Assembly: GCF_020010905.1 (NCBI RefSeq)
Contig: NZ_JAGJBY010000001.1
Location: 5,352,001 to 5,416,000 of the forward strand
Direction: 5' to 3'
DNA: 64,000 nucleotides
Source of the DNA: Streptomyces acidiscabies
GTDB lineage: Bacteria > Actinomycetota > Actinomycetes > Streptomycetales > Streptomycetaceae
The translations under genes were made by a program, and so were the position numbers. Below, in pieces: positions 50,189 to 58,714 of this stretch; position 1 is the first letter of the stretch, and every line of letters begins with the position of its first letter. The notes under the pieces are model-generated. The model saw only the letters and a program-made list of their open reading frames with translations, was not told the origin of the DNA and did no database searches.

Positions 50189-50724
50189 GCCTCGTATCCC
50201 CTCTCGGTCAGGACGTCCCGCAGCAAGCGACGCGCGCGGTGCAGCCTGCTCTTGACCGTGCCCGGCGGTACGCCCAGTACCTCCGCGCACGAGGCCAGGG
50301 ACAGGTCCTGCAAGTGGAACAGGACCAGCACTTCCCGCTCCAGCGGCGGCAGTCCGCCGAGGCCGGCCTCGATCTCCAGCGTGGTCAGGACGGCGGCGAG
50401 CGGGTCGACGTCGTCGGCGATCGTGCCGTCCTCCACCGTCGAGGTGTCCGCGTACGCCTGCCGGAGGTGGTCGGCCACCGTGCGCCGGGCGATGGTGAAC
50501 AGCCACGGCGCGAACCGCTCCGGCTGTCGCAGACGCGGCAGCCCGCGCACCACGGCGACCCATGCCTCCTGGACGAGATCGTCCGCGAGGTACCCGGACC
50601 CCGCCACTGCCCGCACATAGCGCCACAGCGGCGTGTGCCAGAGCCCCACCAGCTCGCGGAACGCCTCCCGTTCCCCGAGCTGGCAGCGCACCACCAGCAG
50701 CGCACTGCGCCTGTCCTGGTCCAC
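50185..50724 (-). CDS. ECF RNA polymerase sigma factor
   Basis: 179 residues. Sigma2 contains ADDLVQEAWVAVVRGL and sigma4 contains LPPLEREVLVLFHLQDLSLASCAEVLGVPPGTVKSRLHRARRLL in outline, the standard minimal ECF layout. The GTG at 50724 follows GGGAGG by four bases and was preferred over a longer frame to 50757. It is the first gene of a two-gene operon with the membrane protein. The target promoters are unknown. Confidence 0.88.
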   Translation of the reverse strand: MDQDRRSALLVVRCQLGEREAFRELVGLWHTPLWRYVRAVAGSGYLADDLVQEAWVAVVRGLPRLRQPERFAPWLFTIARRTVADHLRQAYADTSTVEDGTIADDVDPLAAVLTTLEIEAGLGGLPPLEREVLVLFHLQDLSLASCAEVLGVPPGTVKSRLHRARRLLRDVLTERGYEA

Positions 50725-50907
50725 CGCACCTCCCTGCCCCACGCCACGCGTCACCAAGAGAGTCGGTGTCCAGGGCGGAAAGGTTCACAGGGCCTGGAGC
50801 CTCGCTCCCCGCGCCGCCTCGACGTACGCCTCAGGTCTCATCCCCTCACTCGCCAGAGCTACGGCGGCGTCAACCCATGGAGTGACGACTGACAGTACGG
50901 CCGTCCC

Positions 50908-50913
50908 TACCGT
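50908..50913 (+). promoter_or_regulatory. Candidate -10 box for a leaderless transcript
   Basis: TACCGT (50908-50913) fits TAnnnT and ends six bases before the ATG of the DUF418 gene at 50920, which lacks any ribosome-binding purine run. This spacing is typical of leaderless mRNAs in actinobacteria. The -35 region is not convincing. Confidence 0.4.
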
Positions 50914-50919
50914 TCTGGA

Positions 50920-52149
50920 ATGTCAGAAAAAGGGACAACTCCACCCCCTGCCCCGCCGGCCGAACGCCCCGCGCCGAACGGGCCGGCCGCGCCACGGATC
51001 GACGAGGTCGACGCCCTGCGGGGGTTCGCGTTACTCGGGATCCTCATGGCCAACGTCATGGTCGTGAGCACCCTCGTATCCATCCGCATCGACGACGACA
51101 GCCTGTTCGTCCCGTTCACCGGGCCGGTCGACGCGGCGGTCTGGACGGTCGTCACCAGCCTGTTCCTGGGCAAGTTCTTCCTGCTCTTCTCGTTCCTGTT
51201 CGGCTATTCGTTCACGTTGCAGCTCGAAGCGGTCAAGCGTGCCGGTGTGCCGGCTCTGCCCTGCCTGTTACGGCGCTGCGCCGCACTCTTCGCCCTCGGG
51301 GCCGTACACGCGGCGCTGTTGTGGTTCGGTGACATCCTCACGCTGTACGCACTGCTGTGCGTGGTGCTCGTCGTACTGCGGAACACCCGCCCGGCGATCA
51401 CCGCGGCCCTCGGCTGCTGCGTCCTGGCCGCCTTGTCCGCGGACAAGCTATGGACCCTCGGCCTGTTTCCCACGGGCGGCAGCGACCTCGTCTGGTTCTT
51501 CGACGCGACCCGCGACGCCGGTTTCCTGGGCGGCTTCCACGACACCCTGCACACCCAGCTCGACGTCGGGCCCCGCTTCGCCCTCGAAGTCATCTGGCCA
51601 GGCCAGGGACCTCAGGCGCTGGCCCTGTTCCTGTTCGGCTTCGCCGCCGGCAAACGACGCCTCCTGACCGACACGGACGCGCTACGACCCTGGCTCGGCC
51701 GAGTCCAGGTGGCCGGCCTGCTCGTCGGCGGCCCGGTCGCCGTCTGGGCCGCGATCGCCGAACGGTACGACACCGGCCTTCCCGCCCTCCTCGAAGCGGT
51801 GGTCCCGATCACCGACACCCTCGTCACCGCGTTCTACATCGCCACCGTGGTCCGCCTCTGCCGGGGCCGGGCCGGCCGCCGCGTGATCACCGCCCTCGCC
51901 CCGGCCGGACGCATGGCCGCCACCAACTACGTCGCGCAATCGGCCGTGTTCATGGTCCTGTACACCGGCTACGGCTTCGCGCTCGCCGACGACGTACCGG
52001 CCCTGGGCATCGTGGCCCTGGCCGCGCTCACGTACGCCGCCCAACTCGCCGCCAGCGCCTGGTGGTTGCGCCGCCACCCCCACGGCCCCGTCGAATGGGC
52101 CTTGCGAGCGGCCACTTACGCACGACGCCCCAGATGGCGATCGTCGTAG
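50920..52149 (+). CDS. DUF418 family polytopic membrane protein
   Basis: 409 residues, about ten hydrophobic helices after a Pro-rich cytoplasmic N-terminus. DALRGFALLGILMAN, FSFLFGYSFTLQLE and APAGRMAATNYVAQS are the DUF418/YeiB hallmarks, a family related to acyltransferase-3-type membrane proteins whose function is unknown. Two TTA codons, at 51031-51033 (Leu38) and 51268-51270 (Leu117), would make expression depend on the bldA tRNA and so be developmental. It appears to be leaderless. Confidence 0.87.
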   Translation: MSEKGTTPPPAPPAERPAPNGPAAPRIDEVDALRGFALLGILMANVMVVSTLVSIRIDDDSLFVPFTGPVDAAVWTVVTSLFLGKFFLLFSFLFGYSFTLQLEAVKRAGVPALPCLLRRCAALFALGAVHAALLWFGDILTLYALLCVVLVVLRNTRPAITAALGCCVLAALSADKLWTLGLFPTGGSDLVWFFDATRDAGFLGGFHDTLHTQLDVGPRFALEVIWPGQGPQALALFLFGFAAGKRRLLTDTDALRPWLGRVQVAGLLVGGPVAVWAAIAERYDTGLPALLEAVVPITDTLVTAFYIATVVRLCRGRAGRRVITALAPAGRMAATNYVAQSAVFMVLYTGYGFALADDVPALGIVALAALTYAAQLAASAWWLRRHPHGPVEWALRAATYARRPRWRSS

Positions 52150-52170
52150 AACCTGGGATACGCGAGGGCG

Positions 52171-52340
52171 TCAGCTTTGGCGGCCGGGGAGCATGGCCAG
52201 GGCCCGGGAGCGCTGCGCGACGAGGCCGTCGTAGGTGCCGTCGCGTTCGGCCCAGCGGTGCATGCCCGAGACCAGACCGACCACACCGGGCACGAGAGCT
52301 GCGGCGGAGTGGCCCGACGACGCCCGCTACTGCCTGACGA
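52171..52340 (-). pseudogene. 3' remnant of an unidentified leftward gene
   Basis: In one minus-strand frame the last ~48 codons read like real protein (GLVSGMHRWAERDGTYDG, then LVAQRSRALAMLPGRQS and stop at 52171). Codon bias is correct but the frame has no start and fades into unrelated sequence near 52340. It looks like the C-terminal stub of a gene cut by rearrangement; the family was not recognised. Confidence 0.4.
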
Positions 52341-52344
52341 CCAG

Positions 52345-52745
52345 CTGACCGGCCGTACCTTCGTCGATCCGGCGACGGGCTACCAGGCGGAGTTCGTACG
52401 GGTCCTCGACCCGCAGGGGAACCGTTCGCCGGGCAACTGCTCGCGAACGCCAGTTGGCTCCTCGGCGTACAGAACGCCGACGGCCGGCCGAAGAAGCTGT
52501 ACGCCCCCTTCCTGCTCGCCCCCCAGGGCCGGCCCACCGAACGCCGCGTGATCGATCCCGGCTCCCGCTACTCGGTCGATCCGTGCACGCGGACGGCGTA
52601 CGACCCGGGCGGCGCCCGGATCTACCCGGCGACCCTGGACCCCGCCCTGCGAGCCCGGCTCGGTGACTACCGCGACCCCAGGTTCGTCGCGGACCCGGAC
52701 TTCGTCTACTCGGTCCACCCGGTCACCGGGGCCGTCAGCCACCCT
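52345..52745 (+). pseudogene. Frameshifted remnant of an unrecognised protein gene
   Basis: The stretch reads as plausible protein only if frames are joined: GRTFVDPATGYQAEFVRVLDP in one frame, then, after a shift near 52425, FAGQLLANASWLLGVQNADG and continuing through SRYSVDPCTRTAYDPGG to FVYSVHPVTGAVSH in another. Frame changes again near 52745 at the Rieske remnant. Codon bias is Streptomyces-like. The family is unknown; shifts are due to decay or, less likely, sequencing error. Confidence 0.5.
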
Positions 52746-53475
52746 CGACCAGCAGGCGACACCGGCAGATCAAGCATTCCCTCCAGCCCTTCCCGACTCC
52801 AAAGGCTGGTTCTGCGTGGGCTTCTGGGACGAGATCACACCGGGAAAAGTCGTCGTCCTCTACCGCACCAAGAGTGGCAGGCTACGGGCGATCGAACCCT
52901 ACTGCCCCCACCTCGGCGCACATCTCGGCGTCGGCGGCACCGTCCAGGGCGAAGATCTCGTCTGCCCCTTCCACGCCTTCGGCCCCGACGGCACCCCGCC
53001 CGCCGAAATCCGCCTCGCCCAGCTGCACATCCAGGAGAAACACGGATTCGTCGTCGCCTGGTACGACCCCGACGGCGGCGGACCCACCTACGAGATCCCC
53101 GACCTCGACACCACCGGCTTCTCCTCCCTCGCCCACGCCGTCGTCGAACTGCCCACCCACCACCCGCGTCCCCCTCGCCGGCCTGCGCCGCCTGCGCATC
53201 CCGCTCACCTACATCATGGAGATCCACGGCCTCGGTTACATTCTCGCCACCGCAGATCTCCCCAAGGTCGGACCCGTCCTGCGCCTCTGGCTCCTGCCGA
53301 CCGTCGCCGGCCCCTGGCGCACCCACATCTACAGCGGTGCCAGCCTCACCCTGCCCGCTCCCCACTGGCTGCCGGGCGGCCGACGGATCATGCAGGCCCT
53401 CCCGTACCGCCGATGGGCCCGGCAGTTCTACCCCAGCCTCGACACTGCGTCTCCCAACGGTGCAAAGCCGGTGGA
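52746..53475 (+). pseudogene. Decayed Rieske [2Fe-2S] oxygenase-type gene
   Basis: GWFCVGFWDEITPGKVVVLY starts a Rieske domain with the ligand pairs C-x-H (PYCPHLGAHLG) and C-x2-H (LVCPFHAF) kept. Relative to intact homologues the segment between ITPGK and VVLYRTKSG and the segment after CPFHAF appear shortened. A frameshift near 53160 is needed to continue into PLAGLRRLRIPLTYIMEIHG and the C-terminal RRWARQFYPSLD. With no start codon context, deletions and a shift, it is a pseudogene of a KshA-like or aromatic-ring oxygenase relative. Confidence 0.7.
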
Positions 53476-53665
53476 TGAACGCGGCCCCGACCAGGTGATC
53501 CACGATCTGCTGCGCCGGCAGGTGCGAGAGCCGCGGGCCGCCATGAGGACCCGTCCGCGATCGTGATGGTCTCCCAGACCGTGCACACCTCCGTCAACGC
53601 GCCCAAGGCCGCCACCGGCATCACGCTGCTGGACCAGGTCGCCGCGGACAACCCGTCGGCGCCGT
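53473..53665 (+). mobile_element. IS5-like transposase fragment
   Basis: DQVIHDLLRRQVR (one frame) followed, after a shift near 53530, by EDPSAIVMVSQTVHTSVN and APKAATG matches the N-terminal catalytic region of Streptomyces IS5-family transposases, where the motif is normally D-S-Q-x-V. Here the catalytic Asp is replaced (MVSQ). ITLLDQVAADNPS then follows directly, resembling a much later transposase segment, so an internal deletion is likely. No terminal inverted repeats were found. It abuts the decayed Rieske gene and may have caused the damage. Confidence 0.6.
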
Positions 53666-53773
53666 CGGGACCTGCTTCCGCGAGCCCACAGGTCATCGCG
53701 ATCACTCAGCACCCTGCCCGCGTCCCGGGCACCGACCGGAGGCGCTCGGCGAGCACGCAGGGCCTTGTGGTTG

Positions 53774-54628
53774 TCACGCCGTCGGGGCAGTCCCGGGAAT
53801 GGTGTCGAGCACCGCGGCGGCCATGAGGCGGGCCGGTGTCGCCGTGCCGGAGGCGATGTGGCGGAAGGTGTCCTCCGCGGGGCGGGCGGGCCAGTCGGCG
53901 GGGAGGCAGGGGCCGGGGAGTCTGGGGTCGGAGCGGATGATCTCCAGCCATTCGCTGACCAGACGCAGCCGGACGGCGATGGCGTCCGACGCGGACCACT
54001 CGGTGGCGGACCAGCGCCGCGAGAAGGAGGTGTAGCGGGCCGCCAGGGCGTCCAGGTCCCACGTGTCACTGACCATCCGGCGGATGTCGGTCGCCTCGTC
54101 GGCGCGGGCGTGGAAGACCTTCACGTGCGCGAAGACGCCGAGTTCGTCGATCACGGCCGTGAGGTCGACGTGGCCGGGGGCGATCCACAGGCCGTTGTAG
54201 AGCGGTCCGAAACCCAGCCAGCCCAGACGTGAGCGGAGGTCGTGGCGCTGGCTGTGCCAGGAGTCGGGGAGCGAGAAGCCCAGCAGCGTCCAGGTGCCGT
54301 CCCAGTCCTCGTTCACCACGCTCGTCTGCCAGAGGCGGCGCTTGCCGTCGCAGAGGATCTCGGTGGCGAGCGGGGTGAGCCCGAAGTACATGCGCCGGCC
54401 GTTCCTTCGGCGCGCGAGGAGATCGCGGTTGACCATGCGGCTGAGTGTGGAACGCACCGCCTGCTCACCCACTCCGGTCCTGGCGAGGATGTCGATGATG
54501 CTCCCGGAGTAGACGTAGAGGGGGCCCTCGTTCAGGACGTGGTTGCCGAAGAAGGCGAGCAGGAGCGACTGCGGACGCACCGGTGACGGTGGGCCGAGCA
54601 GTCGGTCGTGCGTGGCGTTCACGTCCAT
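53774..54628 (-). CDS. PaaX family transcriptional regulator
   Basis: 284 residues. The N-terminal winged-helix has RPQSLLLAFFGNHVLNEG and the C-terminal PaaX-like part includes EDWDGTWTLLGFSLP, GFGPLYNGLWIAPG and YTSFSRRW, the usual three-domain PaaX layout (HTH, Cas2-like middle, C-terminal). PaaX proteins respond to phenylacetyl-CoA or related ligands. It diverges from a NitT/TauT-type ABC operon at 55068, the likely target. ATG 54628 lacks a strong ribosome site and the leader from the candidate promoter is about 240 nt, so an upstream start is possible. Confidence 0.85.
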   Translation of the reverse strand: MDVNATHDRLLGPPSPVRPQSLLLAFFGNHVLNEGPLYVYSGSIIDILARTGVGEQAVRSTLSRMVNRDLLARRRNGRRMYFGLTPLATEILCDGKRRLWQTSVVNEDWDGTWTLLGFSLPDSWHSQRHDLRSRLGWLGFGPLYNGLWIAPGHVDLTAVIDELGVFAHVKVFHARADEATDIRRMVSDTWDLDALAARYTSFSRRWSATEWSASDAIAVRLRLVSEWLEIIRSDPRLPGPCLPADWPARPAEDTFRHIASGTATPARLMAAAVLDTIPGTAPTA

Positions 54629-55067
54629 CCGGGCGAGGCCATGGCCGACCGGTCCGGACGGGGGCGGAGGGCGGGTGCCGGGGGATCGGCTTCGGCCGTA
54701 CGCGTGTCGGGCCCGTCCGTCGTGCACGGGGACTTCGACGGTGGCGCCGTGGGAGCTGTGAGGGTGCGGGCGTTGGTGCGGTGCGGCATGGGCCGGGACT
54801 CCTCGTCGTCGTGGAATGGCGGGTGGAGGATCGGTGGCGAATTCCTTCGTCGCAGGCACTGACACGGCGAAGTTAGATGTGTAGATTGCGGTCGTCAAGA
54901 TAGTGCACAACATGGGCTCGGTCGTTCCGGCTTCGGCGCCTGAGCGGTTCTCCCGGACCCCATGGCTGCCGTCGGCCGAGCCCCACGCACCCAGTCGGCT
55001 CGTCCCTTCACCTCTCTCCCCGTGCGGCAGCGCGTCTCGTTATCCGTTCTTGCTCAAGGAGGAGCTC
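54629..55067. other. 439-bp divergent region between PaaX-type regulator and ABC transporter
   Basis: No gene was recognised. The middle, about 54860-54910, is AT-rich and contains a good candidate promoter for the regulator. The rest is GC-rich leader on both sides, with AAGGAGGAGC just before the ABC gene ATG. Confidence 0.6.
54870..54898 (-). promoter_or_regulatory. Candidate promoter of the PaaX-type regulator gene
   Basis: On the minus strand TTGACG (54898-54893) and TAACTT (54875-54870) are separated by exactly 17 bp, close to the vegetative consensus. It overlaps the region expected to bind the regulator. Confidence 0.55.
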
Positions 55068-56045
55068 ATGCACAGGCGTATGACGGGTCTCGCCCTGGTC
55101 GTGCTGTCCGTCGCCGGACTCACCGCATGCGGTTCGTCGGACTCCGGCGACGCCAAGGGGACGTCGGATTCCGGTGGCAAGACCACGGAGGTGACCGTCG
55201 GCGTCATCCCCATCGTCGACGTGGCGCCCCTGTATCTCGGCCAGAAACAGGGTTTCTTCGAGAAGCGCGGCATCCGCCTCAAGACGGTCACCGCGCAGGG
55301 CGGTGCCGCGATCATCCCCGGTGTGGTGAGCGGCCAGTTCCAGTTCGGCTTCAGCAACACCACGTCCCTGATGCTCGCCCAGACCAAGGGCGTGCCCATC
55401 AAGGCCGTCGCCAACGGAGCCGCCTCCAACGGCAAGGTGGGCGCCGACGTCACCGCCGTACTGGTGAAGAAGGACAGCCCGGCCAAGTCGGCCAAGGACC
55501 TCGCCGGACACACCGTGGCCGTCAACACGCTGCAGAACATCGGTGACACGACGGTCCGTGAGACGGTGCGCAAGGCCGGGGGAGACCCCTCGAAGGTCAA
55601 GTTCGTCGAGATCCCCTTCGACCAGATGCCGGCCGCGCTGGACGACGGCCGGGTGGACGCCGCCTGGATGGGGGAGCCCTCGCAGACCATCGCCAAGGGC
55701 AAGGGAGCCCGCGTCATCGCCTCGCCCTTCGCCGAGACCGACCCCGCGCTCACCGTGGCGGCGTACTTCACCTCGACGAAGATCGCGCAGCAGAACCCCG
55801 CCCTCGTGAAGAAGTTCACCGAGGCGATGAACGAGTCCCTGGAGTACGCGTCCGCCCACCCGGACGAGGCACGGAGCACCCTCACCACCTACACCAAGAT
55901 CAGCGGTGACGTGCTGGACAAGCTGATCCTGCCGAGCTGGACGACCGCCGTGAACCGCGCCTCCCTGGAGAAGCTGGCCGAACTCGGCCGCCAGGACGGC
56001 GTGTTCGGCGACAAGAAGCCGGACATCGGAGCACTGTTCTCATGA
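55068..56045 (+). CDS. NitT/TauT family ABC transporter substrate-binding lipoprotein
   Basis: 325 residues. Lipoprotein signal with lipobox LTAC and Cys21. The mature protein has VGVIPIVDVAPLYLGQKQGFFEKRGI and FQFGFSNTTSLMLAQ, typical of NMT1/THI5-like binding proteins for nitrate, sulfonates, thiamine precursors or aromatic acids. AAGGAGGAG precedes the ATG. The stop overlaps the permease ATG. The ligand is unknown; control by a PaaX-type regulator would favour an aromatic or organic acid. Confidence 0.9.
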   Translation: MHRRMTGLALVVLSVAGLTACGSSDSGDAKGTSDSGGKTTEVTVGVIPIVDVAPLYLGQKQGFFEKRGIRLKTVTAQGGAAIIPGVVSGQFQFGFSNTTSLMLAQTKGVPIKAVANGAASNGKVGADVTAVLVKKDSPAKSAKDLAGHTVAVNTLQNIGDTTVRETVRKAGGDPSKVKFVEIPFDQMPAALDDGRVDAAWMGEPSQTIAKGKGARVIASPFAETDPALTVAAYFTSTKIAQQNPALVKKFTEAMNESLEYASAHPDEARSTLTTYTKISGDVLDKLILPSWTTAVNRASLEKLAELGRQDGVFGDKKPDIGALFS

Positions 56046-56857
56046 CCCTCGCGGACGTCAAGAGCCCCGCGACCGCGCGGCGCGTGCCCCTGCCCGGCCC
56101 GTCCGTCCTGCGCGGACTGGCCGGGGTGGCCGGGCTGGCGGCCGTACTGGAGACGCTGCCCCGCACCTCGCTCGTCTCCCCCGACTACCTCCCCCCGGCC
56201 TCCACGACGGTCCGCGCCTTCTGGGACATGCTGGGCGAGGGCACCTTCTGGTCCGCTCTCGGCGACACCCTGACCGGCTGGGGGATCGGCCTCGCCATCG
56301 CCGTCGTGGCCGGAGCGGTGGCGGGCGTGGTCATCGGATCGGTACCCCTGCTGCGCGCGGCCACCGCCTCCACCATCGAGTTCCTGCGGCCCATCCCCTC
56401 CGTCGCGCTGATACCCGTCGCGGTACTGCTGTACGGAACCGACCTGCGGTCGAAACTGCTCCTGGTGGTGTACGCGTCGTTCTGGCAGATGCTGGTCCAG
56501 GTGCTCGCCGGCCTCCACGACGTGGATCCGGTGGCCCGGGACACCGCCCGCAGCTACCGGCTGAGCGCCTGGGAGCGGGTCAGGTACGTCCTGTGGCCCA
56601 CGGCGCTGCCCTACGTCATGACCGGTGTACGGCTCGCCGCGACCGTGGCGCTCGTGCTCGCCGTCACCGCCGAACTCGTCATCGGCGCACCCGGCCTCGG
56701 CCAGGAACTGGCCGTCGCCCAGACCTCCGGGGCGGTGCCCAGGGTGTACGCCCTGGTGCTGACGACCGGTCTCGTCGGCGTCGCGGTCAACCTGGCCGCG
56801 CGGGCGGTCGAGCGCCGGGTGCTGCACTGGCACCAGTCCCAACGGACCGGGAGGTAG
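56042..56857 (+). CDS. ABC transporter permease (NitT/TauT type), subunit 1
   Basis: 271 residues, about six membrane helices, with the EAA-loop-like segment DPVARDTARSYRLSAWERVRYVLWP that contacts the ATPase. ATGA overlap with the binding-protein gene. It is the first of two different permeases, so the channel is probably a heterodimer, whereas most NitT/TauT systems use one permease gene. Confidence 0.9.
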   Translation: MTLADVKSPATARRVPLPGPSVLRGLAGVAGLAAVLETLPRTSLVSPDYLPPASTTVRAFWDMLGEGTFWSALGDTLTGWGIGLAIAVVAGAVAGVVIGSVPLLRAATASTIEFLRPIPSVALIPVAVLLYGTDLRSKLLLVVYASFWQMLVQVLAGLHDVDPVARDTARSYRLSAWERVRYVLWPTALPYVMTGVRLAATVALVLAVTAELVIGAPGLGQELAVAQTSGAVPRVYALVLTTGLVGVAVNLAARAVERRVLHWHQSQRTGR

Positions 56858-56863
56858 CCGCAC

Positions 56864-57646
56864 ATGTCCGTTCGCAGCGCCGTACGCGGTGTCCTGCTCG
56901 CCGTCACCCTGCCCGCCGTGCTGTTCACCGTGTGGTGGTTCGCCAGCGCCGGCAGCACCGACTTCTACCTGCCCCCGCTCTCCACGATCCTGGACAAGTT
57001 CACCGAGGTCTGGACCCTCGACCGGCTGAAGGCGGACGTGCTGCCCAGCCTGCTGCGGCTGACGGCCGGATACCTGCTCGCCGCGGCCGTGGGCGTCGCG
57101 GTGGGCCTCGCCGTCGGCTCGGTCCGGGTGCTGCGCGAGGTGCTGGAGCCCGTCCTGGAACTCTTCCGCGCCGTTCCGCCGCCCGTACTCGTTCCCGTGA
57201 TCATGCTGTTCGCGGGCATCGGGGACACCATGAAGATCATCGTGGTGGCGAGCGGCTGCGTCTGGCCGATCCTGCTGAACACGGCCGAGGGGGTCCGCGC
57301 CGTCGACGAGGTCCTCGACGACACGTGCCGCTCCTACGGGATCACCGGACCGTCCCGGCTGTGGCACCTGGTGCTGCGCTCGGCGAGCCCGCAGCTCCTC
57401 ACCGGCATGCGCCAAGCCCTGTCCATCGGCATCATCCTGATGGTCATCAGCGAGATGTTCGCCTCCAGCAACGGCCTGGGCTTCACGATCGTGCAGTTCC
57501 AGCGCTCGTTCGCCATCCCCGAGATGTGGAGCGGCGTCCTGCTGCTCGGCCTGCTCGGCTTCCTGCTGTCCCAGCTCTTCCGGTTCGTGGAGAACCGGGC
57601 CCTGGCCTGGTACCACGGTGCGCGCCGTGCCCAGCGCGACTCCTGA
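56864..57646 (+). CDS. ABC transporter permease (NitT/TauT type), subunit 2
   Basis: 260 residues, about six membrane helices. The EAA loop is VDEVLDDTCRSYGITGPSRLWHLVLR, and the family's AVPPPVLVPVIMLFAG segment is present. GGGAGGTAG lies eight bases before the ATG; the gene starts 6 bp after the first permease. The two permeases are similar in layout but clearly divergent in sequence. Confidence 0.9.
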   Translation: MSVRSAVRGVLLAVTLPAVLFTVWWFASAGSTDFYLPPLSTILDKFTEVWTLDRLKADVLPSLLRLTAGYLLAAAVGVAVGLAVGSVRVLREVLEPVLELFRAVPPPVLVPVIMLFAGIGDTMKIIVVASGCVWPILLNTAEGVRAVDEVLDDTCRSYGITGPSRLWHLVLRSASPQLLTGMRQALSIGIILMVISEMFASSNGLGFTIVQFQRSFAIPEMWSGVLLLGLLGFLLSQLFRFVENRALAWYHGARRAQRDS

Positions 57647-57671
57647 CCGACCGGCTCTCCCGGAGGTGCCC

Positions 57672-58487
57672 ATGTCCTTGCTTGACATTCGGAATCTGCA
57701 GAAGACCTACACCGGGCACGGCCGCACGGTCGAGGCACTGCGCGACGTCACCTTCTCCCTCGACGCGGGCGAACTGGTCTGCCTGGTGGGGCCGTCCGGC
57801 TGCGGCAAGACCACCCTCCTCAAGTGCGTCTCCGGACTCCTCGACCCCACGGGCGGTGAACTGCGCCTCCAGGGCAGGCCGATCACCGGACCGCCGCCCG
57901 GGATGGCCGTCGTCTTCCAGGAGTACGGCCGCTCCCTGTTCGCGTGGATGACCGTCCGGCAGAACGTCGCGCTGCCCCTGCGCGGGAAGAAGCTCGGCAA
58001 AGCACGCCAGGCCGAACTGGTCGAACACGCCCTGGACGTCGTCGGTTTGAGCGACGCCCACGCCGCCTACCCCTGGCAGCTCTCCGGCGGCATGCAGCAA
58101 CGCGTCGCCATCGCCCGCGCCGTCGCCTACCAGCCCGAAGTGCTGCTGATGGACGAGCCGTTCGCCGCCGTCGACGCCCAGACCCGCGCCGACCTGGAGG
58201 ACCTCGTCCGACGTCTGTGGCGCGACCTCGGCGTCACCGTCCTGTTCGTGACCCACGACATCGACGAGGCCGTCTACCTCGGCCAGCGCACGATCGTCCT
58301 GTCGAAGTCGCCGACCGTCGTCAAGGAAGACCTGCGCATCGACCTCCCCGACGAACGCGACCAACTCCACACCCGCTCCACCCCTCGGTTCGCGGAGCTC
58401 CGGGCGAGGGTCTACGAGCAGATCCAACGAGCCAAACAGGAACAGCCGGAACAGCCCAGCCCACCGGCCGTACGGACCGGAGGCTGA
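57672..58487 (+). CDS. ABC transporter ATP-binding protein (NitT/TauT type)
   Basis: 271 residues. Walker A GPSGCGKTT (about 40-48), signature LSGGMQQRVAIARA, Walker B VLLMDEPFAAVD and switch His in VTHDIDEAV are all intact. It energises the import system encoded by the three genes upstream (25 bp gap; CGGAGGTG ribosome site). Confidence 0.93.
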   Translation: MSLLDIRNLQKTYTGHGRTVEALRDVTFSLDAGELVCLVGPSGCGKTTLLKCVSGLLDPTGGELRLQGRPITGPPPGMAVVFQEYGRSLFAWMTVRQNVALPLRGKKLGKARQAELVEHALDVVGLSDAHAAYPWQLSGGMQQRVAIARAVAYQPEVLLMDEPFAAVDAQTRADLEDLVRRLWRDLGVTVLFVTHDIDEAVYLGQRTIVLSKSPTVVKEDLRIDLPDERDQLHTRSTPRFAELRARVYEQIQRAKQEQPEQPSPPAVRTGG

Positions 58488-58693
58488 GAGAATCCGGCGG
58501 GCCTGCTGCGGGGGACGGGCAGAGGTTTGCAGAGGGAGTGTTCGGAGCTTACGTTCAGGATGTGGGCGAGGGCCTCCACGGGGGCGTCCGTCCGTACCCA
58601 TGCGGCGCGGGCGCCGGTCGCTTGGATCTCGGCGACCGTCCCGCCGGCATCGCTCGGGGAGGCGATGACGACGGTGTCGCTCAGTTCTGGCAT
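58412..58693 (-). CDS. Small unrecognised frame, possibly a gene remnant
   Basis: 93 codons. The first half (MPELSDTVVIASPSDAGG, then TVAEIQATGARAAWVRTDAP) has the composition of a folded protein, but the second half is low-complexity and runs antisense into the ATPase gene end. It may be the N-terminal fragment of a broken gene lying between the ABC operon and the SDR gene. No family was recognised. Confidence 0.25.
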   Translation of the reverse strand: MPELSDTVVIASPSDAGGTVAEIQATGARAAWVRTDAPVEALAHILNVSSEHSLCKPLPVPRSRPAGFSQPPVRTAGGLGCSGCSCLARWICS

Positions 58694-58714
58694 GGCCGTG
58701 TTCTCGATGCCGGG

